Assembly (NCBI RefSeq): GCF_016888165.1
Contig: NZ_JACSWC010000435.1
Location: forward strand, 23,815 to 87,814
Length of the DNA stretch: 64,000 nucleotides
Source: Halomicronema sp. CCY15110
GTDB taxonomy: Bacteria > Cyanobacteriota > Cyanobacteriia > Phormidesmidales > Phormidesmidaceae
Reading direction: 5' to 3'
Every line of letters starts with the position of its first letter. Position 1 is the first letter of the stretch. The notes under the pieces are model-generated. The model worked only from the letters and a program-made list of their open reading frames with translations, did not search any database and was not told the DNA's origin. The position numbers and the translations under genes were made by a program. Shown in pieces: positions 37,907-47,205 of this stretch.

Positions 37907-38543
37907 TTCGATGGATTTCCTTGCGTTTAGAGCGACAGTTTTAGGAAACTAGATTCATTTTCAACATCTAGCCCGTATAACACCATCGTTGTTATACGGG
38001 ACTCTCAGTACACTGCCAAAAAAGTCTCCGTAGATCTGCTGAATACATATTTGGATAAGCATGTTCAAGCCTGATATGAAAGGGATTCAGAGCCTCCTCT
38101 AGAAGCCAAATGCCTTCCGTAATTATGCGAATTTTGATTTCGAGGTCAAAAAAATCCGGATCAAAATAGTTTAAATCACGGAATCTTTATAAGAGTTTCT
38201 GGAAAAACTTTTTTTTGTAAGGGCTCAAAAAGACAGTTGACATCTTTCGGTTAAAAACTGTCAAAAAACCCATGATCTGATCTCGAGAACTGGCAATGAG
38301 CTTTAAGAAATCTTGCCCAAAAAGGTAGCTGTCTTCACACTTTCTAAATAACAGCTCACTTTGTAAACTTTTGATAAGGCTGGCGTTGTCGGCTGGCCGA
38401 ACATCCCGGATCTGGGCTGCTGATTATGCGGTTGTGCAGATTTGTCAGGGCGACACGAGCCCGACCATGACTTGGTTGATGCTGATGTGCGAAATCGCCA
38501 TCAGCAGGTGAGAATCTTGTTACAAACGCCTGCCACCACCTGC
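37907..38543. other. Divergent spacer between sigF and the second GT39 gene
   Basis: The spacer is AT-rich at 38060-38300 and holds the sigF inverted repeat. I see no gene. It is long for a divergent pair, which would suit extra regulatory sites. Confidence 0.45.
37972..38000. promoter_or_regulatory. Perfect 11-bp inverted repeat before sigF
   Basis: CCCGTATAACA and TGTTATACGGG flank seven bases. On the minus strand it lies 66-94 bp before the sigF ATG. It could be an operator or a 5' UTR hairpin; the TATAAC inside the minus-strand-compatible arm also resembles a -10 box. Confidence 0.5.
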
Positions 38544-40139
38544 ATGATCTCAAAATTGACGGCCCGACAAAATGACTGGACTTGGTTGTTGCTGCTATGG
38601 GGAGCGGCGCTGTTGCTGTGCTGCATCGATTTAGCGGGAGTGCCGCTGCGGGACTGGGATGAGGGCACGGTCGCGCAAGTTGCCCGAGAAATGAGCCGAG
38701 GAGGCACCTGGTCAGCGTGGTTACATCCCCAACTATGGGGCCAGCCGTATCTCAACAAACCGCCGCTGTTGCACAGTTTCATTGCGGTCAGCTTCCAACT
38801 CTTTGGGGTGCAAACCTGGGCGGCGCGACTACCCGGGGCCATGTTGACTGCGACTTCGGTGCCGATGCTATATCTGCTCGGGCGTGAGATCTTTCCCGCC
38901 CGGCTCTATGCCCTGATGGGGGCAGGAGCTTATTTGACCTGGTTGCCAGTGGTGCGCCATGGTCGTTTAGCCATGCTTGATGGGGCAGTGGTGTGCTTTT
39001 TTATTACCCTGCTCTGGTTGTTGCGGCGATCGCAGCGCCAACCGTGGGCCTATCTGGGGGTGGGGGGGTGTTTTGCGGCGATGTGTCTGACCAAAGGTAT
39101 TTTGGGGGGCTTGTTGCTAGCGATCGCCCTCCTGTGGGTGCTGTGGGATGCGCCGAAGGAATGGCGATCGCCCTATCTATGGGGCAGTTTGGTGCTGGGG
39201 GGCATCCCGGTACTCGGTTGGTATGCCCTGCAATGGCAATACTATGGCGACCAATTTATTGATGTCACGTTGTTGAACCAAAACTTTAGTCGCGTTTGGG
39301 AGACTGTCGATGATCATCAAGGCCCACCGTGGTATTACCTACTGGAGCTCTTGAAATATAGTTGGCCTGGGCTGATTTTTTGGCCCACAGGATTGTGGTT
39401 GACCTGGCGATCGCGCTACACCCCTTGGGCCAAGCTCATCTTGGTCTGGACAGTGGTTTATCTGCTCACGATTTCCGTGATGAGCACCAAACTGCCTTGG
39501 TATATTTACCCACTGTATCCGGCCATGGCGATGACGGTGGGGGTAGCCCTCACCGCGACGTGGAATCGCCACCGACACTGGAGCGGGCGCGAGTTAACGC
39601 TAAAACGGATTCCCCTGGGTTGGGCGATTTTACTCGCTCTATTCAGTGTGGGCGGGGCGATCGGGCTCGTTTATGCCAGTCCATGGGGACCAGAGCCTTC
39701 ACTCGCCTTGGCGGCTACTGGTCTGGGCATCATGGTGACGACGGGCCTCGCGGCCTACCTAGCGGCCCGGCAACAAACGCGCTTTATCCCTATTTTGCTC
39801 ATTGGCCTGTATGCGAGTTTCCTCACCTTAATGCTGTCTGACCATTGGCTATGGGAGTTAGGAGAGGCGTTTCCGGTCTTGCCAGTCGCTAATCTGGTCA
39901 ATGCGCAGGTGCCCCCCGAGGCAGCTTTATACATGGCGGATTTTTACGATCGCCCATCGCTGGATTTTTATTGCGATCGCCGCGTCGTCGCCCAACCGTC
40001 AGCGGTTTTGCTAGAAAATTGGCCCCAAGCAACGCCGATGTATGTGTTGACTCAGAATCTCGAACCCTATCAAAGCGGAGCCCCCCAGACGACAGCCCTG
40101 GGGATGGCTGCCGATTGGTATTTGGTCGTGAATCAGTAA
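38544..40139 (+). CDS. Integral membrane glycosyltransferase, GT39/ArnT-like
   Basis: This 531-residue protein has roughly ten to twelve transmembrane spans. The first loop has PLRDWDEGTVAQVAREM, the catalytic Asp-Glu motif of polyprenyl-phosphate sugar transferases, and then PYLNKPPLLH. I chose ATG 38544 (MISKLTARQNDWTW), because the 34 earlier residues are charged and unlike the family. The C-terminus is a small soluble domain. The substrate is unknown. It faces sigF divergently, which makes pilus or envelope glycosylation a reasonable but unproven thought. Confidence 0.8.
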   Translation: MISKLTARQNDWTWLLLLWGAALLLCCIDLAGVPLRDWDEGTVAQVAREMSRGGTWSAWLHPQLWGQPYLNKPPLLHSFIAVSFQLFGVQTWAARLPGAMLTATSVPMLYLLGREIFPARLYALMGAGAYLTWLPVVRHGRLAMLDGAVVCFFITLLWLLRRSQRQPWAYLGVGGCFAAMCLTKGILGGLLLAIALLWVLWDAPKEWRSPYLWGSLVLGGIPVLGWYALQWQYYGDQFIDVTLLNQNFSRVWETVDDHQGPPWYYLLELLKYSWPGLIFWPTGLWLTWRSRYTPWAKLILVWTVVYLLTISVMSTKLPWYIYPLYPAMAMTVGVALTATWNRHRHWSGRELTLKRIPLGWAILLALFSVGGAIGLVYASPWGPEPSLALAATGLGIMVTTGLAAYLAARQQTRFIPILLIGLYASFLTLMLSDHWLWELGEAFPVLPVANLVNAQVPPEAALYMADFYDRPSLDFYCDRRVVAQPSAVLLENWPQATPMYVLTQNLEPYQSGAPQTTALGMAADWYLVVNQ

Positions 40140-40460
40140 CCGGTGGGAACCGGCAATCACCGGCAATTCTCCGGTGCGCCAGGGCTAGATTTAAGCTCCT
40201 CAACCGCGGGGCAGGTGAATTATCAATTATCGGGCGCATGATCTACGCTGCATCTTGTGACGCTAGCCGCCGCAGAGTTGCGCGCAGTTGACCCGGAAAC
40301 GGTAGGAGATTTGCTGCCAAATCCTAGCTGATATCAAATCCGGATCACATAATCCCGATTCCAAAAAGAACAAACCGTAGGGGCGAATGGCATTCGCCCC
40401 AGGCAAGCGGGGGTAACTAAGAAGGATTTGGTATGAGAGCCCGCCCAAGTTGGGTGCGAT
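40140..40460. other. Spacer between convergent GT39 and pyrC
   Basis: No gene is seen. It contains the small GC hairpin at 40380..40400. Confidence 0.5.
40380..40400. repeat. REP-like palindrome
   Basis: GGGGCGAATG and CATTCGCCCC are separated by one base, giving a tight hairpin. Similar sequences are dispersed in many cyanobacterial genomes. It is 60 bp after the pyrC stop and may help end the transcript. Confidence 0.65.
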
Positions 40461-41489
40461 TTAGACCATTTGCCACGTCATCTCTTCTCCGGCTTTCAGG
40501 GGCACCAGTGCCGATGTTTTCAGCGGTACGGCCTCGGGAATGCGCCAGGTCTTTTTAGTCAGAGTAATTTGCTCGATATTGCGGGGCAGTTGGTAAAAAT
40601 CGGGGCCATGAAAGCTGGCAAATCCTTCTAATTTATCCAGGGCGTCAACGCTTTCAAACGCTTCGGCATAAAGCTCGATCGCATGGAGGGCCGAAAAGCA
40701 GCCTGCACAACCGCAGGCACTTTCTTTAGCGTCCCGCGTGTGGGGAGCGCTGTCGGTCCCCAAGAAAAATTTGGGACTACCGGAAGTCGCCGCTTGCAAC
40801 AGGGCTTGGCGATGGGTTTCGCGTTTCAAAATGGGCAGGCAGTAGTAATGGGGACGCAGGCCGCCTTGAAACAGCACGTTGCGGCTAAACAGCAGATGTT
40901 GCGGGGTGATGGTGGCGGCTACCCGATCCGTAGCGTTGACAAACTCCACGGCGTCGGCGGTGGTCACATGTTCCAGCACAACGCGCAACTTTGGAAACCG
41001 CTCTTTCAAGGGCACCAGATGCTGTTGAATGAAGACCTTTTCCCGATCGAACATATCCACCCCGGCCTCGGTCACTTCGCCGTGCAGCAGCAGGGGCAGA
41101 TCGACTTGTTGCATCGCGTCAAACACGCGATCGCATTTGCGTATATCCGTCACGCCCGAGTCTGAGTTGGTGGTCGCCCCAGCGGGATAGTATTTCACCG
41201 CTTTGATGAACGACGTGGCTTGGGCGGCGAGGATTTCGTCAGGACTGGTGTTATCGGTCAGATACAGCGTCATCAAAGGCTCAAAGGTCTGCCCTGGCGG
41301 GATCGCCGCGAGAATGCGATCGCGATAGGCGGTGGCGTCAGCTACGGAACGCACCGGCGGTTTGAGATTGGGCATGACAATGGCGCGGGCAAACTGGCGC
41401 ACGGTGTAAGGCAGCACCGCCTTGAGGGTAGCGCCATCGCGTAAATGTAGGTGCCAGTCGTCGGGCCGAGTAATGGTCAGTTCTGTCAT
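40461..41489 (-). CDS. pyrC: Dihydroorotase
   Basis: This 342-residue metalloenzyme closes carbamoyl-aspartate to dihydroorotate in pyrimidine synthesis. It opens with the metal-binding [10 protein letters not shown] near residue 11, and keeps PNLKPPVRS, the probable carboxylated lysine in [36 protein letters not shown] and the catalytic Asp in FLGTDSAPH. This is the class II (homodimeric) form. It is monocistronic. Confidence 0.96.
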   Translation of the reverse strand: MTELTITRPDDWHLHLRDGATLKAVLPYTVRQFARAIVMPNLKPPVRSVADATAYRDRILAAIPPGQTFEPLMTLYLTDNTSPDEILAAQATSFIKAVKYYPAGATTNSDSGVTDIRKCDRVFDAMQQVDLPLLLHGEVTEAGVDMFDREKVFIQQHLVPLKERFPKLRVVLEHVTTADAVEFVNATDRVAATITPQHLLFSRNVLFQGGLRPHYYCLPILKRETHRQALLQAATSGSPKFFLGTDSAPHTRDAKESACGCAGCFSALHAIELYAEAFESVDALDKLEGFASFHGPDFYQLPRNIEQITLTKKTWRIPEAVPLKTSALVPLKAGEEMTWQMV

Positions 41490-41665
41490 AGGCCCATCAT
41501 ACGGCGCAGGATGGCGGGGGTCGGCGGGTCTTTACGAAGCTCCAAATTCGGCGCTGTACGTCTGGGAGATGAGTCCCCGCAAGATTGAACAACTTGAGAG
41601 GGTGGTTAAGCTCCGGGTAGTGCATTTTAGTAAAGGACAGAGGAAATCCTAGAGCGTGTCATCAA

Positions 41666-42907
41666 TTAGGGCGCATCATTGGGGGCGGCAACCGCGTCGG
41701 CTGGCGGCGTGATGCCGCGCCGCACCAAGCCCGCATCCAGCGCTTTGAGAAAGGCGAAATCTTGGGCGGGCAGTGGCCGATCGCGATTCGTCGCCTGCGG
41801 TTGCAAAATCGTCGCAAACGCGGCCCGAAATTCGGCTGGCCCCAGGGCGATTGGGGCAGTCAAATGGCAAGGAATGACGCGTTCAAAGTGCCATTGGCTC
41901 ACCTGCTCGACCCAAGCTTGCAACTCCTGTAGACCCCGGTTGAAGATGAGCGTTTGTAAAACGGGTGCAACAAAGGGCCGCCCCCCGCCATGGAGCGCTT
42001 CAAACGAGGCGGCCCAATCGGCTTGCCAGCAAAACGGATAGAGGCCGAAGTAGGCCCGCCGCGACCGATCAGGGGCCGCCTTCGCTGCTTTGAAAGCGGT
42101 GCCGAGGGTCGGTGTGTCGAGGGAGTTGGGCTGAAAGAAAAAGGCGAAGAGCGCAATGCGGTGCCAGCCCCGTCGCCGCGCCTCAGGGGTATCAACGATC
42201 GCCTCATCGGCGCGATCGCGGGCATGAAACAACAGCGGATAGGGATCGAGATGTAACACCGCTGGCGGCTCATTGGGCACCGACACGAGCGCATCGGTCA
42301 ACAACAGGGTGCGTGTGGCGCGATGGAATAAGGCCACCTCGACAAAGGGGCCTAGCCCAAGCTTGATGGGGCCTAAGGTGGCCCAGTCAAACTCATCGGC
42401 AAAGGGCACGGGGCGATCGTCCGTCAGCACCTGCGTGCGCCGAGCGGGCAAGCCTAGCCAGCTCAACGGCAGATTGATTGGAAAACTCCACTGATCAGGC
42501 GCGACGTAAATCTGCGCTTGGGGGAAGCGCCGGGCAAACGGGCCAACAAAGACCTTGTGCTCGATGCCCGTCGTAGTGGACTGGATAATGTATCGGACTG
42601 AGCCGTAACGGGCTTCGAGCGATCGCATCATGGCTACGCATTCTCCCGTGGGAGCCACCGGCGCGTAGACCAATAGCCCCCCGGATTGCAGTCGCACCAC
42701 CGTCATGCGAATGGGCACCACCACATAAAAAATGCCCTGGTACTGATCAAACGTCCAAATAGTGTCGGGCACGACCTCTTGCCTGAGGGTGGGTCGCTGG
42801 CCGTAGGGATATAGCGGCACCACGGGCCAAAAGGGCCAGGCGCGATCGCGCCTGGGCACCTTGCTGTTCTGCTGCGAAATCGAGTCTTGCCCCGCCATAG
42901 TGCTCAA
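41666..42907 (-). CDS. DUF4336 domain-containing protein
   Basis: This 413-residue protein belongs to DUF4336, a family with a metallo-beta-lactamase-like core that lacks part of the metal motif. Visible features are the N-terminal YPYGQRPTLRQEVVPDTIWTFDQYQG, RMTVVRLQSGGLLVYAPVAPT, the GIEHKVFVGPF segment with a His, and LLTDALVSVPNEPP. The alternative start M4 (MAGQDS) would lose three residues. Its function is unknown. No operon partner is close. Confidence 0.85.
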   Translation of the reverse strand: MSTMAGQDSISQQNSKVPRRDRAWPFWPVVPLYPYGQRPTLRQEVVPDTIWTFDQYQGIFYVVVPIRMTVVRLQSGGLLVYAPVAPTGECVAMMRSLEARYGSVRYIIQSTTTGIEHKVFVGPFARRFPQAQIYVAPDQWSFPINLPLSWLGLPARRTQVLTDDRPVPFADEFDWATLGPIKLGLGPFVEVALFHRATRTLLLTDALVSVPNEPPAVLHLDPYPLLFHARDRADEAIVDTPEARRRGWHRIALFAFFFQPNSLDTPTLGTAFKAAKAAPDRSRRAYFGLYPFCWQADWAASFEALHGGGRPFVAPVLQTLIFNRGLQELQAWVEQVSQWHFERVIPCHLTAPIALGPAEFRAAFATILQPQATNRDRPLPAQDFAFLKALDAGLVRRGITPPADAVAAPNDAP

Positions 42908-43223
42908 AGATTCGTGCCCTTATGAATTGTAGAGACTTCTGTCGGCGATCGAGCATGGCGGTGATAACGCCCTGGATGAGCAGGCCGCCGATCGTTTAGC
43001 CGCTGACCTTGATCGGGGGCAGGGCCGCTGCCCATCCCGACCGAGAGGGACCATGATTTTGAGACTGCGTCGCTCGGTTGAAATGCTGCTGCTGGCCCGA
43101 GCTGAATCCAGCCGACCGGCCACGCAAAACTGTAGCGCCAAGGTTTACCAACCTTGGCGCTACGGCGACTTCACATGAGTGGAACCACACGGGTCAGTGC
43201 CGCCCCTGCGGCGGGGCGCTAGA
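42908..43223. other. Spacer between usp and DUF4336 genes
   Basis: No gene is supported; it contains a perfect 14-bp stem-loop at 43132..43163. Confidence 0.5.
43132..43163. repeat. Perfect 14-bp stem-loop
   Basis: GTAGCGCCAAGGTT and AACCTTGGCGCTAC flank a 4-base loop (TACC). Being 60 bp after the universal stress protein stop, it may terminate or stabilise that transcript, although no T-tract follows. Confidence 0.75.
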
Positions 43224-43775
43224 TCAGGCGATCGCTCCAGCGGTCGCGCCGGTTGTCGTGCCGGTCTCGGCGCTTGTCGCGGGGGTGTCTGACACTTCGG
43301 CGTTATGCACAACCAGCACCGAGCAGGGGGCATGGTGCATAACGTAGTTGCTCACACTCCCGAGAAAAAACTCACTCAGGCCGGAGCGGCCCCGATTGCC
43401 CACCACGATCATGTCAGCCTGCCAGCTTTCCGCCATATCGCAAATCACCCGGCCAGGGTCGCCTGCCGTTTGGGTAAACTCGGTTTTAACGCCCTGGGTG
43501 GTCGCCTCAGCCGCTAACTGTCGCAGTTCTTTAATCCCCTCATGCTCGTAGGTTTCCCATCGTTTTTGGTAGGTTTCCCAAGCGATGCTATCGCTGATGG
43601 GGTAGTAGGAATGATAGGCGCGGACAGGGAGGCCCGGACTGCCTTCCTCATAGGCCGATAGGGCGTGGACAATCATCAAGTCTGCTTTCATCAGCTTGGC
43701 TAGGCCAATCGCCTTGTCCAACAAATAAGTTTGTAGAGCAGAGTGATCGACAGCCACCAAAATCTTGCGATACAT
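43224..43775 (-). CDS. Universal stress protein (UspA family)
   Basis: This 183-residue protein starts MYRKILVAVDHSALQTYLLD and has the nucleotide-binding motif near the C-terminus, GNRGRSGLSEFFLGSVSNYV (GxxGx9G-S/T), so ATP binding is likely. A stretch of about 20 Ala/Thr/Gly residues ends the protein. Members help survive starvation, redox and other stresses; the precise role here is not predictable. An AGGAGGCTG ribosome site precedes the ATG. Confidence 0.9.
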   Translation of the reverse strand: MYRKILVAVDHSALQTYLLDKAIGLAKLMKADLMIVHALSAYEEGSPGLPVRAYHSYYPISDSIAWETYQKRWETYEHEGIKELRQLAAEATTQGVKTEFTQTAGDPGRVICDMAESWQADMIVVGNRGRSGLSEFFLGSVSNYVMHHAPCSVLVVHNAEVSDTPATSAETGTTTGATAGAIA

Positions 43776-44082
43776 AACAGCCTCCTGACTAGGTGATCCG
43801 CCACTGGGGGCGACGGCGATGCCTCAACCTTCGCTAACTTGGCGGCGCGAACATGGGGCCAGTGGCATGAGCCAAGGGCGAACCGCTCGCCATTATCTGG
43901 ACGGCATCGCTGCTAGAATCCCGCTGGTTTACGGAGAGCGCTGCAAAGAGCGATTCGTAAACGATGGGTCTCTTTGATCTCATTTTAAAGCAGCGGTTTT
44001 CGGCTGCCGAGCAGGGCTTAACATGCGATCGCAACTTGCAATAAAACCCAATGAAGCGAGGCCAGTGGTGAGGTGAGAGACG
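43776..44082. other. Spacer upstream of usp
   Basis: No supported gene is visible; it holds the usp promoter region. Confidence 0.5.
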
Positions 44083-44559
44083 TTATGGCTTGAGCGCTTC
44101 ATCCAAAATCTGGCGAGCGGTTTCGGCCTGCGATCGCGCGTCACGGTATTTGAGGTTGGTTTGAGCAAATCCTTTTAAGGCTTTAAAGCCATCTTTCAAA
44201 CTGGCAATTTGCGCTTCGCTAATGGGCTCATCGCTAAATAGCAAGTCAATGAGCTTACGCACTTCGAGGGCTTCCTCGCGCGAGTCTTGCATTTTCAGTT
44301 TGAGGGTCGCCAGGTGACTGAGAATCTGCACGGCTTCAACCACCGTGTCTTCCTGGTTTTTGACATCAGCCGTCGGTTCAGGCGTTTTCACTTCAATAAA
44401 CTGTTGAGGGTCAAATCCATCGGCCAAGTTGGTGGGCAACTGACCATCATCCATCAGTTCTACCAACTGATCCATGGCCTTTTCACGGGCTTTACGAGAA
44501 TCTTTACCCGCCACGTTGAGAATCACTTCGGGACTCTGAGTCAGGGTGTATTGAACCAT
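44083..44559 (-). CDS. Conserved hypothetical protein, helical
   Basis: This 158-residue protein begins with a beta-rich part (MVQYTLTQSPEVILNVAG) and then amphipathic helices rich in Glu, Lys and Leu, with a DDGQLPTNLADGFDPQQF segment. No known catalytic motif, signal peptide or membrane span is seen. I believe similar proteins occur in cyanobacteria without assigned function. It is divergent from pta; a shared promoter region of about 220 bp separates them. Confidence 0.6.
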   Translation of the reverse strand: MVQYTLTQSPEVILNVAGKDSRKAREKAMDQLVELMDDGQLPTNLADGFDPQQFIEVKTPEPTADVKNQEDTVVEAVQILSHLATLKLKMQDSREEALEVRKLIDLLFSDEPISEAQIASLKDGFKALKGFAQTNLKYRDARSQAETARQILDEALKP

Positions 44560-44777
44560 AACGATCCAGATAGTTCTTTTGAACTATAAAATCATAGCCG
44601 ATGCCCAGCGCAAAAAAGCACAATCCACGCAAAGTTTAATACCGCTCTTGGGGCGATCGCGCTTTGAATTCAAAAGTCATGGTTAATATCTGCTGGTCAG
44701 AGCGTTTTCCGCGATTCAATTTAGGTGGTTTGCAAAGAGTTGATCTCGCCGCTGCGCATTGACAAGGAGAATTCCCG

Positions 44778-46919
44778 ATGACGAATTCATTGTTTATCAG
44801 TACAGCGGAAGCGGGCAGCGGCAAGGCGTTAGTCTCCCTGGGCATTATTGAACTGCTGTTGCGGCGGACAACGCGAGTGCATTTTTTTCGCCCCTTGATT
44901 CAAGGCCCAGGTCCAGTAGCGGCGATGATTGCCCCGGAGCAGGAGCAAGACGAAGACATTCACCTCATCGTCAATCATTTTGAACTGAAGCAAAGCTACG
45001 AAGAATCCTTTGGCTTGCGATCGCGAGAAGCCCAAGACCTGATCGCCCAACACCGCGCCGACGAAGTCATCGACACGATTATTCGGAAGTTCAAGGCTCT
45101 GGAATCGCGGGGCGACTTTTTGCTCTGCGAAGGGTCGGATTATCTAGCGGAAAATTTGGCCTTTGAATTTAGCTTCAACCAAGAGATTGCCAAAAACTTG
45201 GGAGCCCCCGTGCTGATTTTGGGCACGGCTCACGATCGCTCAGTCGCCGAAGCCCTAGGCCCGGTGGAAATGGCGATGGAAGCCTATCAGGAAGTCGGGT
45301 GCGATATTGCGGGCATAATTCTCAATAATGCGGCCCCTGAAAGGGTCAATGAATTAAAAGAAGAACTATTTCGCCACTTTGGACTGCGCGGTCTGCTGCT
45401 GTCGGTAATTCCCCGGCATCCCCGGCTCGCGAGTCCTCGGATGCGGGATATTGCGGCACAGCTGCAAGCCCAGGTGTTGTATGGCCATCGCCGCCTCAAA
45501 AATCTGGCTACGAAGCGCATTGTGGCGGCGATGCAGCTGCAAAATTGCCTGACCTGGGTGGAACCGGACTGTTTGGTCATTACACCGGGCGATCGCGGCG
45601 ACATTATCGCGGGCATGTTGCAGGCCCATCAATCGAGTAGCTATCCAGCTCTAGCGGGCATTGTGCTCTCCACTGGCATGAAGCCTGATCCGGCGATCGC
45701 CCGCCTCATTGAAGGGATCCCTGACCCGCTGCCGATTCTCTCCGTCCAGACCGACACCTTCACCACCGCTGCCCAGGTGAATGAGGTACACAGTACGCTC
45801 TGGCCCGACGATCGCGAAAAGATCGACCTCAGCATTCAGATGTTTGATCAGCATGTGGACTTGCAGCGCCTGGAGCAGCAAATTAGTGCGGTGCGGGTGC
45901 GGGGCATGACGCCCAAAATGTTTACCTACAACCTGATGGAGCGGGCCAAATCCCAACTCCAACACATTGTCCTGCCCGAAGCCTACGATCCCCGCATTCT
46001 CAAAGCGGCAGCCATGTTGCTCGACCGGGGCATTGTCAAACTCACACTACTGGGGCATCGCCAAGACGTGCAACGGGTGATCGACAAACATCAGATTCGC
46101 CTGAATCTCGATCAGGTCAACGTCGTGCATCCCTCCGAGAGTCCGGCCCTACAGCACTATGCCCAAACCTTTTTTGAGCTGCGGCAACACAAGGGCGTTA
46201 CCCTCGACAATGCCCTGGATGTGATGATGGATGTCTCCTACTTTGGCACCATGATGGTTTACCAGGGCGATGCTGACGGCATGGTCTCGGGCGCGGTGCA
46301 TACGACGCAACATACGATTCGTCCGGCCCTGCAATTTGTCAAAACTCAGCCTGGCGTTTCAGTCGTGTCGTCAGTGTTTTTCATGTGTTTAGAACAGCGG
46401 GTACTGGTGTATGGCGACTGCGCCATTAATCCCAACCCGACGGCGGAGCAACTGGCGGAAATTGCCATTTCTTCAGCCGATACGGCCCGGGTGTTTGGCG
46501 TTGATCCGAAGGTGGCGCTGCTGTCTTACTCTTCGGGGGAATCGGGCAAGGGTGAAGAGGTGGAAAAGGTGCGGGCCGCCACGAAGTTAGCCCGCGATCG
46601 CCGTCCCGATCTGCTCCTCGAAGGGCCGATTCAATACGATGCGGCGGTGGACTTGGAAGTGGGCGCACAAAAGATGAAGGGCTCCGTTGTGGCTGGCAAG
46701 GCGACGGTGCTCATCTTTCCGGACTTGAACACGGGCAACAACACCTACAAAGCCGTGCAGCGGGAAACGGGGGCGATCGCGATCGGCCCCGTGTTGCAAG
46801 GACTCCGTAAACCCGTGAATGACCTAAGCCGGGGCTGCACCGTTGAAGACATTGTCAATACCGTCGCGATTACGGCTGTCCAGGCCCAGACGGCTCCCGG
46901 TGCTGTCGCCACCGGCTGA
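44778..46919 (+). CDS. pta: Phosphate acetyltransferase, BioD-like N-terminal form
   Basis: This 713-residue long-form Pta interconverts acetyl-CoA and acetyl phosphate. The N-terminal third resembles the BioD P-loop fold (TAEAGSGKALVSLGIIELL); its Walker-like loop lacks the final Ser/Thr and probably does not hydrolyse ATP, as in other long Pta proteins. A DRTGG-like domain follows, then the catalytic C-terminal third with GTMMVYQGDADGMVSGA, SYSSGESGKGEEVEKV, and PDLNTGNNTYKAVQR. The ATG follows AAGGAGAATTCCCG. With acs in the same window both acetate-activation routes are represented, though ackA is not seen here. Confidence 0.95.
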   Translation: MTNSLFISTAEAGSGKALVSLGIIELLLRRTTRVHFFRPLIQGPGPVAAMIAPEQEQDEDIHLIVNHFELKQSYEESFGLRSREAQDLIAQHRADEVIDTIIRKFKALESRGDFLLCEGSDYLAENLAFEFSFNQEIAKNLGAPVLILGTAHDRSVAEALGPVEMAMEAYQEVGCDIAGIILNNAAPERVNELKEELFRHFGLRGLLLSVIPRHPRLASPRMRDIAAQLQAQVLYGHRRLKNLATKRIVAAMQLQNCLTWVEPDCLVITPGDRGDIIAGMLQAHQSSSYPALAGIVLSTGMKPDPAIARLIEGIPDPLPILSVQTDTFTTAAQVNEVHSTLWPDDREKIDLSIQMFDQHVDLQRLEQQISAVRVRGMTPKMFTYNLMERAKSQLQHIVLPEAYDPRILKAAAMLLDRGIVKLTLLGHRQDVQRVIDKHQIRLNLDQVNVVHPSESPALQHYAQTFFELRQHKGVTLDNALDVMMDVSYFGTMMVYQGDADGMVSGAVHTTQHTIRPALQFVKTQPGVSVVSSVFFMCLEQRVLVYGDCAINPNPTAEQLAEIAISSADTARVFGVDPKVALLSYSSGESGKGEEVEKVRAATKLARDRRPDLLLEGPIQYDAAVDLEVGAQKMKGSVVAGKATVLIFPDLNTGNNTYKAVQRETGAIAIGPVLQGLRKPVNDLSRGCTVEDIVNTVAITAVQAQTAPGAVATG

Positions 46920-47205
46920 CCGTCGGGTGGTCGCGGGGAATCAGTGCGTTTCTCGCCCACAACATAGCTGTGAAACAGCCTCTCTACCGTGGCGGTTGAA
47001 CGCCAAACGCTGACAGCACCATTGCTAGTTTGGCCCAGGAAGGCCGTGTGGTTCCGCAATGGCGCGGGGTGAGAGACCGCCAAAATTCTGACGCCCAGAA
47101 CAATTTCTCATCGCCCTCTCAGCGATCGCTCACCCGAGAGTCAAGGAATGCAAAGACACTGGAGAAACGTTATTTTCTGGATAGAGATTTTTCTATCTGC
47201 GTAAA

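Noticed and set aside
44778..46919. Reading pta as a fusion with a functional BioD (dethiobiotin synthetase)
   Set aside because: Long-form Pta proteins normally carry this BioD-like N-terminal domain, and the P-loop here lacks the Ser/Thr expected for ATP use.
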